DNA of 64,000 nt from contig JASKLO010000001.1 in assembly GCA_030153605.1 (NCBI GenBank), positions 1 through 64,000 of the forward strand. The letters are read 5' to 3'. Of this stretch, positions 1-8,945 are shown piece after piece. The first letter of the stretch is position 1. Every line of letters starts with the position of its first letter. The position numbers and the translations under genes were made by a program. Source of the stretch: Thermosipho sp. (in: thermotogales). Lineage in GTDB: Bacteria; Thermotogota; Thermotogae; Thermotogales; Fervidobacteriaceae. The notes under the pieces were generated by a model. That model was not told the DNA's origin. It ran no database searches and was given only the letters and a program-made list of their open reading frames with translations.

Positions 1-1719
1 TTCAAGCTTTATCCATTGGTTGAATTGAATGTGCCATGTTTCTCCACCAGGATATTTTATTTTGATGTATGCATATCCGTCTTTAACACCATATTCTCCA
101 ACTTTTGCATTGCTTATGTTGTAATCACTTGCTTGCCATATCCACCATCTATATGGATTTTCTGGATCATTTGCTATTGCTTCATCAAATGTTCCGTTAT
201 TAATAACACTTTTTGGAGCTTCTTCTTTCATTCTAATGTATCTTGGGGTATCATCATAAGATTCTATTTTACCATTTAATCCTTTTTGAATATATTCTAC
301 AACTACATCTGCAAGGACAAATCCTGTATCATATCCGGAATCTTTATTTTCTTTAAGAACGGTGTATCCATCACCGCCACCAGCCATGTAATTGTTTGTT
401 ACTACTGTGTAGACTTTATCTGGATCAAGCGGTTCACCGTTTACCATAACTTCAGTTACTTTTGCACCAACGCTCTTCCAAGTTAACCCTCCAACATGTA
501 GCCATGCACCTTTTCCTTCTTCAAGACTTGCTGCATATTCGAGAACTTTTAACAATTCAGAGCCTTTTAGTTTCATTACATATACTGTATTTCCAAAAGG
601 TAATACTGTTAAAATGTCTCTGATTGTAATTTTTCCAGGTTGAATTGACGCTCTTATACCTCCACCATTTTGAAGGGCAACGTCTGCACCAGTTTTCCAT
701 AACATTGCATCGGTAATTAAATGACCAAGATTTGTATCTCTTGACCTTACATGGCTTCTTTCACCATCAAGTAATATTTTTGTTTCGCCAATTACTGTAT
801 CTAACTTTTCTGAACCCATTTTCTTGAATACATCAAGAGGAACTTTTACATATAATGCTTCTTCAAAATCAGCTAACTTAACTGGAATTGGTGTCCAATT
901 CCAATCCACAATTTTTCCATCTTCAACATCTAGTTCTAATTTTCCTAAAATTTTACCCCATTCCCAAGCTTGAACAACAATTGTGTTATTAATTACTTTT
1001 GCTTCTTCTAATTTAGTATGACTATGACCATCTATAATTATATCTATACCTTCCACTTCTTGGGCAAGTTGTTCTGAAGTTGTATAATTACCCGCATGTT
1101 CCATACCCATTCCAAGATGAGTTAGAGCAATTACAACATCGGCTTCTTCTCTTAATTTTGGAACTAATTCTTTTGCAACTTCAACTACATTTTTGAATTC
1201 TAAATCGGAAGAATATAACGGTTCTAGAATAGCTGTTTCTTCAGTTGTAAATCCAATAATTGCTACTTTTACGCCACCAACATTTTTAATAATGTATGGA
1301 GTAAAGAATGGTTTTCCATCTTTATAAATATTAGCTGATAAGAAAGGAAATTTTGCTATACTCATTTGATATTCAAGAACTGATCTGTCTTTATCAAATT
1401 CGTGGTTTCCAACTGCCATTGCATCAAGTTTCATTCTGTTGAGTGCGAAAATGTCTGGTAATGCATTTAAAAGATCAGATTCTGGAACACCTGTGTTGAT
1501 ATCTCCCGCATGTAAAAATAAAACATTTGGATTTACAGCCCTTTCTTCATCGATTATTGAAGCAATTACTGCAAAACCCCCAATATCTGGATTTTTGTAC
1601 TCACTAAATGTCCAAGCATGACCATGTGTATCGTTAATATGAAAAACAGTGAGTTTTGTTGCAAAAAGACTAATAGCAACTAAAAGCAATAAAAATAACA
1701 CTAGCTTAGTCTTCCTCAT
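1..1719 (-). CDS. Secreted 5'-nucleotidase/metallophosphoesterase with C-terminal CBM4/9-like domain (3' end outside window)
   Basis: This UshA/CD73-family enzyme would remove phosphate from nucleotides outside the cytoplasm. The frame is open from the ATG at 1719, behind GGAGGTGTAC, to the window edge (573 codons, incomplete). Residues 1-20 form a signal peptide ending LFA. Metal-binding motifs follow: NDTHGH near residue 29, AGD near 71, GNHEFD near 104, and a later GHSH. The C-terminal nucleotidase domain carries QNGGGIRAS and NNYMAGGGDGY. After the usual end (TPRYIRM, about residue 490) a new domain begins with NNGTFDE and continues W-W-I-W-Q-A, GYAYIK and WHIQFNQW, the pattern of CBM4/9 carbohydrate-binding modules. 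Motifs are seen directly; export and substrate are family inference. Confidence 0.88.
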   Translation of the reverse strand, partial: MRKTKLVLFLLLLVAISLFATKLTVFHINDTHGHAWTFSEYKNPDIGGFAVIASIIDEERAVNPNVLFLHAGDINTGVPESDLLNALPDIFALNRMKLDAMAVGNHEFDKDRSVLEYQMSIAKFPFLSANIYKDGKPFFTPYIIKNVGGVKVAIIGFTTEETAILEPLYSSDLEFKNVVEVAKELVPKLREEADVVIALTHLGMGMEHAGNYTTSEQLAQEVEGIDIIIDGHSHTKLEEAKVINNTIVVQAWEWGKILGKLELDVEDGKIVDWNWTPIPVKLADFEEALYVKVPLDVFKKMGSEKLDTVIGETKILLDGERSHVRSRDTNLGHLITDAMLWKTGADVALQNGGGIRASIQPGKITIRDILTVLPFGNTVYVMKLKGSELLKVLEYAASLEEGKGAWLHVGGLTWKSVGAKVTEVMVNGEPLDPDKVYTVVTNNYMAGGGDGYTVLKENKDSGYDTGFVLADVVVEYIQKGLNGKIESYDDTPRYIRMKEEAPKSVINNGTFDEAIANDPENPYRWWIWQASDYNISNAKVGEYGVKDGYAYIKIKYPGGETWHIQFNQWIKLE

Positions 1720-1744
1720 ATGTACACCTCCTTTTGAAATGATA

Positions 1745-3469
1745 TTAAAGTTCTTCTTCAATTAATTGTTTCCTATACATTCTTGCATATAAACCTTCTT
1801 TTTTGAGCAAATCATCATGCTTACCTTTTTCAACAATTTCGCCATCATCAAATACATAAATAATATCAGCATCCTGCAACACTTTTAATCTATGGGTAAT
1901 AATAACCATCGTTTTATTTTGCATACTTCTTCTAAGGCTTTTTATAATTTGTTCTTCAGTTTCAGGATCAACAGCTGATAAACAATCATCAAAAATATAA
2001 ACGTCAGCATCTCTCATAAGAGCTCTTGCAATTGTAATTCTTTGTTTTTGGCCTCCTGAAAGTGTAACTCCCCTTTCACCAACTATTGTATCATAACCTT
2101 TTGGGAATTTTTCAATATCTCTATGCACAGCAGAAATCATTGCGTATTCTTTAACTTGCCACTCATCAAAATCTTCAAGCCCAAAAGCAATATTATTTTT
2201 AACAGAACTAGAGAATAAAAATGTTTCTTGCGGAACATAAGAAATTTTGGTTCTTACAATCTCGGAAGGTATATCGTTTATATCAACTCCATTGATATAA
2301 ACATGATTTCGTTCTACTGGATAAAGCTTACTTATAATCTTAACTATTGTTGATTTTCCACTTCCGACCGTTCCAACAATACCTACTAATTGCCCTTCTT
2401 CTATAATCATATTAATATTTTTTAATACCAATCTATTTGTCCCAGGATAAGCATAGTTTAAATTTTTAATCATAATGCTCTTAATCCTATCTATCTCCAC
2501 AGGTTGTAAAGGTTCCTTTACTTGAGGCTGTGTATCTAAAATCTTCTTTATTCTTGCATAAGAAGCTCTTCCATTTTGTAAAATATTAATTACCCAACCA
2601 AAGGCAGTTAAAGGCCAAACGATCATTCCAATGTAGTTATTAAAAGCAAAAAATTCTCCTAAAGTAATTTTAGAATTTATTACCATTGGCCCACCATAAA
2701 CAATTGTCAAAAAATAAGCTAAAGAACTAATAAAATGTATCAAAGGCCACATAATTCCCCAAATCTTTATCAACGAAATTGTTGCTTTGAAATTGTTTAA
2801 AGCACGTTTAGAAAAAATTTCTTGAAATTTAGGTAAAATAGAGAATGTCTTAACAACTCTTATCCCGTCTATAGTTTCCTCAGTAAAACCACTAAGGTCA
2901 GAAAAGGTATCTTGAACTTTTCTTGAACGTTTATAAATAAATTTACCAAAAGTCAAAGATATTAATGCAATTATTGGAAGAGGAATAAGTGCAATCAATG
3001 TAAGATGCCAACCAACACTTGTTGCCATGAAAAACAAAGTAATAGATGACATAAAAATTGCATCAACCATCATGACTATACCTGGTCCAAACATTCTTTC
3101 AATGTTATTCATATCATTAGTAAAATGTGCCATTAAATCTCCACTTCGATGCTTATCAAAAAACGACATATCAAGAGATAAAATTTTATCATATAAAACT
3201 TTTCTTGCTTCGTAAGAAAATTTTCTAGAACTACCCATTATAAATATTCTCCATAAAAATCTTGTTATAAACATTCCTATTGCTATTCCAACAATACCAA
3301 GTGCCATTAATTGTGCTAAAGAAATATCAGGAGTTTCTACGTTTAAACTGTCAATAGCCTTTGAAATAAACTTTGGAACAAATAATTGCAAAGTATCTAC
3401 AACAATAAGGGTTATAATTCCTGCTAGATAGAATGGCCACCTCTTTTTCAGAAACTCTTTTATCAACAA
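1745..3469 (-). CDS. ABC exporter half-transporter (MdlA/BmrC-like) with Asp in place of the catalytic Glu
   Basis: This 574-residue half-transporter has a six-helix membrane domain (about residues 1-310) and a nucleotide-binding domain. Walker A is GTVGSGKST near 365, the signature is LSGGQ near 468, and Walker B is VYIFDDCLSAVD near 488. The H-loop His is present in ITHRL. The residue after the Walker B aspartate is Asp rather than the catalytic Glu, as in the weaker subunit of heterodimeric exporters such as BmrC/BmrD. No partner half lies beside it: the upstream gene is an Fn3 protein 3 nt away and the downstream gene is the nucleotidase. Start is TTG at 3469, or a second TTG at 3466, behind GAGAGGTG. 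Drug or lipid export is the likely role, but the substrate is unknown. Confidence 0.88.
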   Translation of the reverse strand: MLIKEFLKKRWPFYLAGIITLIVVDTLQLFVPKFISKAIDSLNVETPDISLAQLMALGIVGIAIGMFITRFLWRIFIMGSSRKFSYEARKVLYDKILSLDMSFFDKHRSGDLMAHFTNDMNNIERMFGPGIVMMVDAIFMSSITLFFMATSVGWHLTLIALIPLPIIALISLTFGKFIYKRSRKVQDTFSDLSGFTEETIDGIRVVKTFSILPKFQEIFSKRALNNFKATISLIKIWGIMWPLIHFISSLAYFLTIVYGGPMVINSKITLGEFFAFNNYIGMIVWPLTAFGWVINILQNGRASYARIKKILDTQPQVKEPLQPVEIDRIKSIMIKNLNYAYPGTNRLVLKNINMIIEEGQLVGIVGTVGSGKSTIVKIISKLYPVERNHVYINGVDINDIPSEIVRTKISYVPQETFLFSSSVKNNIAFGLEDFDEWQVKEYAMISAVHRDIEKFPKGYDTIVGERGVTLSGGQKQRITIARALMRDADVYIFDDCLSAVDPETEEQIIKSLRRSMQNKTMVIITHRLKVLQDADIIYVFDDGEIVEKGKHDDLLKKEGLYARMYRKQLIEEEL

Positions 3470-3472
3470 AAA

Positions 3473-5791
3473 TCACCTCTCAATTTTCATATTTCCAATA
3501 AAAATATCAAAGCCACCATTATTAAAATCAAATTCGCCATTAGAAGATGAGCTATTTCCAACAAAAATTATATCATCACCATCAATTAAAGCTTTTTTTA
3601 TCATATCATAACCATATCCGCCAGAAACTCTTGACCATTCCAAATCCCCTTTAAAAATCTTTGAAATGAAAAAGTCATAATAGCCTTTTTTTGAATAATA
3701 ATTTGTATAAAAATCTCCAGAAGTCGAATTAGTATAGCCCAACAATAAGAATTCATCTTTACCAATCTTCAAAATATCGTTTGCTACATCATTACCGTTT
3801 CCCGATAATAAATATTCCTGAATTTTATTTCCTTTTTCATCTAAAACTATAATCCATATATTTGAGTTTTCATCAATTTCGTTATCTTTTTCTTTATATG
3901 TTTTACCAATTACATAAATCTTTCCATCAATTACTTTCATATTAGAAACTTCATCAGAATCTTTTGTTCCAAATACTCTTAACCATTTAAATTTTCCTTG
4001 TTTATCAATTGAAAAAATCCACATATCTTTTGAACCATAATTTTTTGGAACATCAAATTTTAAGGAAGTAGTATTAGCCGCAATCACATAACCATCATTC
4101 AATTTTTGAATTCTGAGCCCTTCATCATATTGTTCTCCACCGAATTTTTTAATCCATTTTATATTTCCTTGGAAATCGACCTTCATCAAAAATACATCAC
4201 ACCAACCATAAAGTTTGCCTATAAAATCATCTGACCAACTATATCCAAGTATCAAAAGCCCATCATCTTCAATCAACATATCAGAAGCAATATCTTTGAA
4301 AAAACCACCGTAATTTTTTATCCATTCAACTTTCCAATTATTCACAGATGCTAAAAATAAATCGCCATTATTTTTTTCTGAATTTCCTAGTATATACAAA
4401 CTTTCGTTATGTTCCAAGACTTTTACCCCTTGTCCCTTTTCATTTAAATTTAATTCAAATACATCTTCATCATTAAAATCTTTAATTTTTAATAAAAATG
4501 GCTCAATATTATTTCGTGTTCCTAAAATTACATAGCTATTTTCATATTTTATAAGATCGTTAACGATATCATCAGCAGCAGTACCATAAATGTTTTTTAT
4601 TTTAACAAGTGGACCAGTAGAAAATTTATATATTGGAGATTCTAATTTAGTAAATGAATCATAAATAATTATTTTCCAATAATAATCTGTGTTAGGTTGC
4701 AAATTTCGTACTTCAAAAATTTTTCCTTTATAATTTGAAACTTTCAATTTAAGCTCATTTGGAGTTTCCCCAAAGTAAAAATTAACGAAGGCATCATCAT
4801 CTGGATCGATAACTTCCCATCTAAAGACGATTTTGTCAGTTGCTCCTTTTAAATTATCAGGAGGAAATAGAATAGTAAATTTAGGTGGGGTGTTTTCTTT
4901 AGAAAATTCTTTAAATTCACTATATGCAGTACGTCCATATTCATCTTCAACCGTTAATCTGACTTTATATTTTACACCTGGAATAATATTAATATTATAA
5001 AATGATTCTTCTACAGGAATTGTTTTTATATTTCCATCTTCATACAATTCCAATGTATATTTAAGGTCTTCAGACTTTTCCCAAAAAACTTTTACATAAT
5101 TATCATGTTTTTCCAAGTTTAAAATTGGTATATTAATTTCTTCGCCAAGATATTCAAAAGAATAGATTTCACTTTCAGATTTTCCACCGAAAGAATCTTT
5201 TGCTACTACTTTCCAGTAATATCTTCCTGGAATCAAATCATTTATTATAATACGGTTCTCAGAAATTTCTTCAGCAAATTTCTCAGGAACTGAGTACTTG
5301 CCTAAATAAAAATCATATCTTAACTCATCGTTATCTGGATCATTAGCTACCCAAGTAAATTCTATAGGCATTTCAGTAATTTTAACTTCATTTTTTGGTG
5401 ATTGCAAAATAGGAATTTGAGGAGGAACATTAACAACAGTAAAGCTATAAATAGGACTTTCAATTTCCCTTTTTCCATACTTTAAAGCAACTTTCCAATA
5501 ATATGTTCCGGGTTTCAAATCGTTAATTGTATAAGAATTATCTAAGCCTTCATATACAATTTCGGTAGGAGTAGCTGAGCCAAAATATAGTGATTTAATA
5601 AAATTTATTTCTTTTTCATAACTAACTTTCCAAGAAAGAGTTACATTTCTTGTCTTTAAAAAAGAACCATTCTCAGGCTCTATCAAAATAATTTCTGGTG
5701 GTGTTGTTTTAGAATAATTTATAACTAATAAAATTCCGATTATAGCTGCAATTAAAAATGCAAAATATACATAAAATTTTATCTTCTTCAT
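3473..5791 (-). CDS. Membrane-anchored surface protein with Fn3-like modules and a propeller-like repeat domain
   Basis: This 772-residue protein starts with a membrane segment (residues 5-25) and no clear signal cleavage site, so it is probably anchored with the rest outside the cytoplasm. Residues of roughly 30-400 hold four fibronectin III-like modules with recurring phrases such as PGTYYWKV, PGRYYWKV and TDYYWKI. From about 400 to the end there are six or seven repeats of about 55 residues with the pattern W-x-K-x-F/Y-G-G ... D ... I/L-G-x-S/T, which suggests a beta-propeller. RBS is GAGGGGGG upstream of ATG 5791. It shares a run with the half ABC exporter. Domain types are read from repeat patterns; function is unknown. 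Confidence 0.75.
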   Translation of the reverse strand: MKKIKFYVYFAFLIAAIIGILLVINYSKTTPPEIILIEPENGSFLKTRNVTLSWKVSYEKEINFIKSLYFGSATPTEIVYEGLDNSYTINDLKPGTYYWKVALKYGKREIESPIYSFTVVNVPPQIPILQSPKNEVKITEMPIEFTWVANDPDNDELRYDFYLGKYSVPEKFAEEISENRIIINDLIPGRYYWKVVAKDSFGGKSESEIYSFEYLGEEINIPILNLEKHDNYVKVFWEKSEDLKYTLELYEDGNIKTIPVEESFYNINIIPGVKYKVRLTVEDEYGRTAYSEFKEFSKENTPPKFTILFPPDNLKGATDKIVFRWEVIDPDDDAFVNFYFGETPNELKLKVSNYKGKIFEVRNLQPNTDYYWKIIIYDSFTKLESPIYKFSTGPLVKIKNIYGTAADDIVNDLIKYENSYVILGTRNNIEPFLLKIKDFNDEDVFELNLNEKGQGVKVLEHNESLYILGNSEKNNGDLFLASVNNWKVEWIKNYGGFFKDIASDMLIEDDGLLILGYSWSDDFIGKLYGWCDVFLMKVDFQGNIKWIKKFGGEQYDEGLRIQKLNDGYVIAANTTSLKFDVPKNYGSKDMWIFSIDKQGKFKWLRVFGTKDSDEVSNMKVIDGKIYVIGKTYKEKDNEIDENSNIWIIVLDEKGNKIQEYLLSGNGNDVANDILKIGKDEFLLLGYTNSTSGDFYTNYYSKKGYYDFFISKIFKGDLEWSRVSGGYGYDMIKKALIDGDDIIFVGNSSSSNGEFDFNNGGFDIFIGNMKIER

Positions 5792-5813
5792 AGGGGACCC
5801 CCCTCAAATGTGG

Positions 5814-6425
5814 CTAAAAAATAAGCCCCTTCCATAAAATAGTAAATATTACTGCATATAATGGACTAATCCACCAAACGTGATCAAATTTCCTTATTTT
5901 CCAAATTCTGTACAAAAACCCAAGAGCTAGTGAAATAAACGCAAAAACAGGTTTATTAGCCAAGAAAAATACAAAAAAAGCAAGTCTTTCTGAGATTCCT
6001 TCTAAATCTTCAAAATCCTCAATCCCAGGATAGAAATTTCTAAATATGTAAGACAATAAAGTTGTTACTAAAGCCATTCCAAGAATATATAAAACAAATT
6101 CTTTTGAAAGATAAGATGTCTTAAAATAATCAGCTACAAAATAGTTGAAAATCAAAGCAATTAAGATGCCACTTAATTCAATAAGATGATAATGAAATTT
6201 TTTAGAAACTTTAATTCTCAGATAATCTAATACTAAATGTATAGCAATAAATGAAAATAAAATCACTGGCAATTCATATAATAAAGTATCAAATGTAAAA
6301 GCTAAAATAGCAAATATAGACCATATCATATGCTCAATTATTTTCCAACCCTTTAAGTGTCTTATTTTACTATTATTTGTAAAACCATGATCTGCTACAT
6401 AATGCCCTAAGAATAGATGTAACAT
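5814..6425 (-). CDS. DUF3307-family integral membrane protein
   Basis: A 203-residue, very hydrophobic protein with about six membrane segments. The N-terminus has the LGHYVADH phrase and following basic stretch (KIRHLKGW), and the middle has IHLVLDYLRIK. These match the DUF3307 family (membrane proteins with conserved H-x-x-x-D motifs near the N-terminus). No enzymatic function is established. RBS AAGGAGG precedes ATG 6425. The gene follows the bifunctional nuclease with an 18-nt gap and is probably cotranscribed with it. Family assignment is from motif recall and is moderately secure. Confidence 0.65.
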   Translation of the reverse strand: MLHLFLGHYVADHGFTNNSKIRHLKGWKIIEHMIWSIFAILAFTFDTLLYELPVILFSFIAIHLVLDYLRIKVSKKFHYHLIELSGILIALIFNYFVADYFKTSYLSKEFVLYILGMALVTTLLSYIFRNFYPGIEDFEDLEGISERLAFFVFFLANKPVFAFISLALGFLYRIWKIRKFDHVWWISPLYAVIFTILWKGLIF

Positions 6426-6443
6426 CTTATTCCTCCTTGCCTT

Positions 6444-6965
6444 TTAATTATCTTCATCTTTTTTTATTCTTTTTCTAAACTCATTAATATCTAGATTTTC
6501 GACAAACTTTTTAAATTCTTCATCTTCTGATTCAAAACTTTCACCCTCAAATTCAATTGTATGAGATTCTACTATTTCATTTGAAACAAATATCGGGGAA
6601 TTTGTTTTAAGAGCTAAAATTATACTGTCAGATGGACGTGCATCAAATTCTATATATTGTTCTTCATCATCTGGTGGAATTGTTAAATCTCTTAACACAA
6701 CTCTTGCATAAAATGTATTGTTTTCTATTTTATTAATAACTACATTTTCTACCTTTGCTTCTAAACCTTCTATAACATTTAACATTAAATCATGAGTAAG
6801 AGGCCTTTCAAATTCATTTTCTTCTAATATCATCGCTATTACACTTGCTTCACATGCTCCTATCCAAATCGGAAGTATTTTTTTTGTTCCTTCTATTTCA
6901 AGTAAAACAACAGGGGCATTATTTAACTTATCTAAAACAAGAGCTTTAACTTTTGCTTTTTTCAC
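6444..6965 (-). CDS. Bifunctional nuclease family protein (DUF151)
   Basis: A 173-residue protein of the DUF151/BFN fold, known from Thermotoga and from plant nucleases with DNase and RNase activity. Family hallmarks seen are VVLLEIEGTKKILPIWIG near residue 20, the LTHDLM motif near 57, and the DARPSDSIILAL motif near 108. The C-terminus is very acidic (many E/D after residue 125). Start is GTG 6965 behind GGAGGTATTATA, inside the last codons of plsC (20-nt overlap), so translation is probably coupled. Activity is inferred from the family; the in vivo role is not known. Confidence 0.85.
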   Translation of the reverse strand: MKKAKVKALVLDKLNNAPVVLLEIEGTKKILPIWIGACEASVIAMILEENEFERPLTHDLMLNVIEGLEAKVENVVINKIENNTFYARVVLRDLTIPPDDEEQYIEFDARPSDSIILALKTNSPIFVSNEIVESHTIEFEGESFESEDEEFKKFVENLDINEFRKRIKKDEDN

Positions 6966-7707
6966 TATAATACCTCCTTTCTAAAAACTCAACACCTTCT
7001 TTAATTATTTTTTCAATATAAATCCTAAATTCTTCTTCATTGGCAAAATCTGAAGGATCAACTAAATCATGTATTTTAAGATATACCGGATGTCTTTTTA
7101 TAAGAAAACTTTTTTTATTCCAAACTTTATGAAGCCCCCATAATGAGACAGGCAAAACCTTAATTTTATTTTTAAAAGCAAGTTCTAAACTTCTAGGTTT
7201 AAATGGAAGAACTTTTCCATCAACTGATCTAGTACCCTCAGGAAAAATCACAAAATGTACCCCTTCATTCATTTTTTTTACAACTTCTTTTAAAGCAAGA
7301 GCAGTCTGACGAATGTTTCCTCTGTCAATTAAAACACTGTTTAAATATTTTAAATACCAATTAATGCCAGGTATCTTCCCCAATTCTTTTTTTGCAATAA
7401 ACGCTGCAGGTGTCACATATCCTATAATTAAAGGTATATCAAGCGCACTTTGATGATTTGAAACAACCAAAAAATTATCATTTGTATTTTTCAACTCACC
7501 AAATTTATAAACCTTAATTCCCAATAGTTTAAAAGTCATCCTTCCAAATGTTTCTATTTGCCCAACTACAAATTTATTAGATAAATTCTTACTAAATATT
7601 CGCAATAGTCCACCAATTATTAACACTATTCCACCATAAAAAAATACATATATAGCTGCTCCAATAAATAAATAGAGGGTATAAAAAAACCTTAAAATTT
7701 TATTCAT
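6946..7707 (-). CDS. plsC: 1-acyl-sn-glycerol-3-phosphate acyltransferase (PlsC)
   Basis: This 253-residue enzyme would add the second acyl chain to lysophosphatidic acid, making phosphatidic acid at the inner face of the membrane. The acyltransferase H-x4-D motif is visible as NHQSALD near residue 83, with the second family motif FPEGTRS near 156. Two hydrophobic helices occupy residues 8-35. RBS GGAGGG precedes ATG 7707. It overlaps the nuclease gene downstream by 20 nt and follows thiI by 9 nt. Length and motifs fit the family well. Confidence 0.9.
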   Translation of the reverse strand: MNKILRFFYTLYLFIGAAIYVFFYGGIVLIIGGLLRIFSKNLSNKFVVGQIETFGRMTFKLLGIKVYKFGELKNTNDNFLVVSNHQSALDIPLIIGYVTPAAFIAKKELGKIPGINWYLKYLNSVLIDRGNIRQTALALKEVVKKMNEGVHFVIFPEGTRSVDGKVLPFKPRSLELAFKNKIKVLPVSLWGLHKVWNKKSFLIKRHPVYLKIHDLVDPSDFANEEEFRIYIEKIIKEGVEFLERRYYSEKSKS

Positions 7708-7716
7708 ATTTCCCTC

Positions 7717-8874
7717 CTAAAATACAAATTTTTCAGCTTTTTCCAAAACGCTATTTTCTAAATCAGATAATTTTTCCAAATCTTTTTCTATGTTTTTAAT
7801 TTCGCTAACATTAGAACTTGTAGCAGGATTTTTAGGTGCAAATGCTACACAACTATCAATATATGGAAGTATAGAGATCTCATATGTTTCAATTTCTTTA
7901 GCTTTCTCAACAATTTCCATCTTTTCAAAACCTATTAATGGCCTTAAAACTGGCAAATTTGAAGCTTCTTCAATACTATGCATATTTGTCAATGTTTGAC
8001 TTGCCACTTGTCCCAAATTTTCTCCGGTTATGAGAGCTTTAGCTTTAATCATTTTTGATAATTGGTTTGCTATTCTCATCATGCTTCTTCTTTGAATTAT
8101 TAATGAATATCTATCAGGAACATTTTGCTTAATATACTGTTGTACTTCCGTAAAAGGAATAATCCAAGCCCTTAAAGAATCAGGCATGTATCTTGAAAGT
8201 TTTTCAGCTAAATCAAGAATTTTTTTCACTGATTTTTCCGTTGTAAAGGGTGGGCTTAAAAAACTAATTGTTTCAATACTAACTCCTCTTTTCATCATAT
8301 ACCATCCAGCTACTGGACTATCAATACCTCCACTAAGTAAAAGCAATGCTTTCCCCGAAACTCCAACTGGTAAACCACCATATAATTTCTTTTTTCCAGC
8401 AAAAACAAAAACTTCTTTTTCTTTAATTTCTATACCAATAGTTAAATCAGGATTATGAACATCTACTTTTAGTTCTGGAAAATGTTCAAGTATAAAACCA
8501 CCTATAAATGCACTAAATTCAAGTGATTTCATTGGAAAATTCTTGAATGACCTTTTTGTTTCCACTTTAAAAGTTTTATAGTTATTTAAATTTAACTTAA
8601 CTAACTCATAAACAGCATTTTTAATTTCATCAATATTATGTGAAACTGCAAATGCATAACTATAATTTTGAATACCAAAAACATATTTTAGATTTTTCTC
8701 AATATTATCAAAATCCTGATTTTTTAACCTAATTACTATCCTGCCATATCTTTTATTTACTTCTGGAGGCCTTGCAATTTTTCTTATATTTTCGATTAAT
8801 TTCCTTTCAAAATAACCTCTATTTCTTCCTTTTAATCCGATTTCAGCATACCTTATGAGTATAACTTTTTCCAA
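7717..8874 (-). CDS. thiI: tRNA 4-thiouridine synthase ThiI
   Basis: ThiI activates U8 of tRNA with ATP and inserts sulfur; in some bacteria it also serves thiamine synthesis. The protein has a ferredoxin-like/THUMP N-terminal half starting IRYAEIGLKGRNR, then the PP-loop SGGIDSPVAGW near residue 187. A late CVAFAPKNPAT segment carries the conserved cysteine region, and no C-terminal rhodanese domain is present (385 residues). I place the start at TTG 8874, seven bases after GGGAGG; an ATG exists 33 nt upstream but has no RBS. A probable extended -10 (TGG-TAAAAT) lies just upstream, after the terminator of the ABC exporter genes, so thiI probably starts its own transcript. Confidence 0.92.
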   Translation of the reverse strand: MEKVILIRYAEIGLKGRNRGYFERKLIENIRKIARPPEVNKRYGRIVIRLKNQDFDNIEKNLKYVFGIQNYSYAFAVSHNIDEIKNAVYELVKLNLNNYKTFKVETKRSFKNFPMKSLEFSAFIGGFILEHFPELKVDVHNPDLTIGIEIKEKEVFVFAGKKKLYGGLPVGVSGKALLLLSGGIDSPVAGWYMMKRGVSIETISFLSPPFTTEKSVKKILDLAEKLSRYMPDSLRAWIIPFTEVQQYIKQNVPDRYSLIIQRRSMMRIANQLSKMIKAKALITGENLGQVASQTLTNMHSIEEASNLPVLRPLIGFEKMEIVEKAKEIETYEISILPYIDSCVAFAPKNPATSSNVSEIKNIEKDLEKLSDLENSVLEKAEKFVF

Positions 8875-8914
8875 ATCTATACCTCCCTTCATTTCATATT
8901 TTACCACAATTTCA

Positions 8915-8945
8915 ATAAAAAAAGGATGGCTTGAAAGCCATCCTT
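8915..8945 (-). terminator. Intrinsic terminator of the marR-ABC exporter operon
   Basis: On the minus strand the sequence AAGGATGGCT, a 4-nt loop and AGCCATCCTT form a perfect 10-bp stem followed by a T7 run. The stem begins within the last codon of the 615-residue ABC half-transporter, whose stop is at 8944-8946. The tract separates this operon from thiI. Confidence 0.9.
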
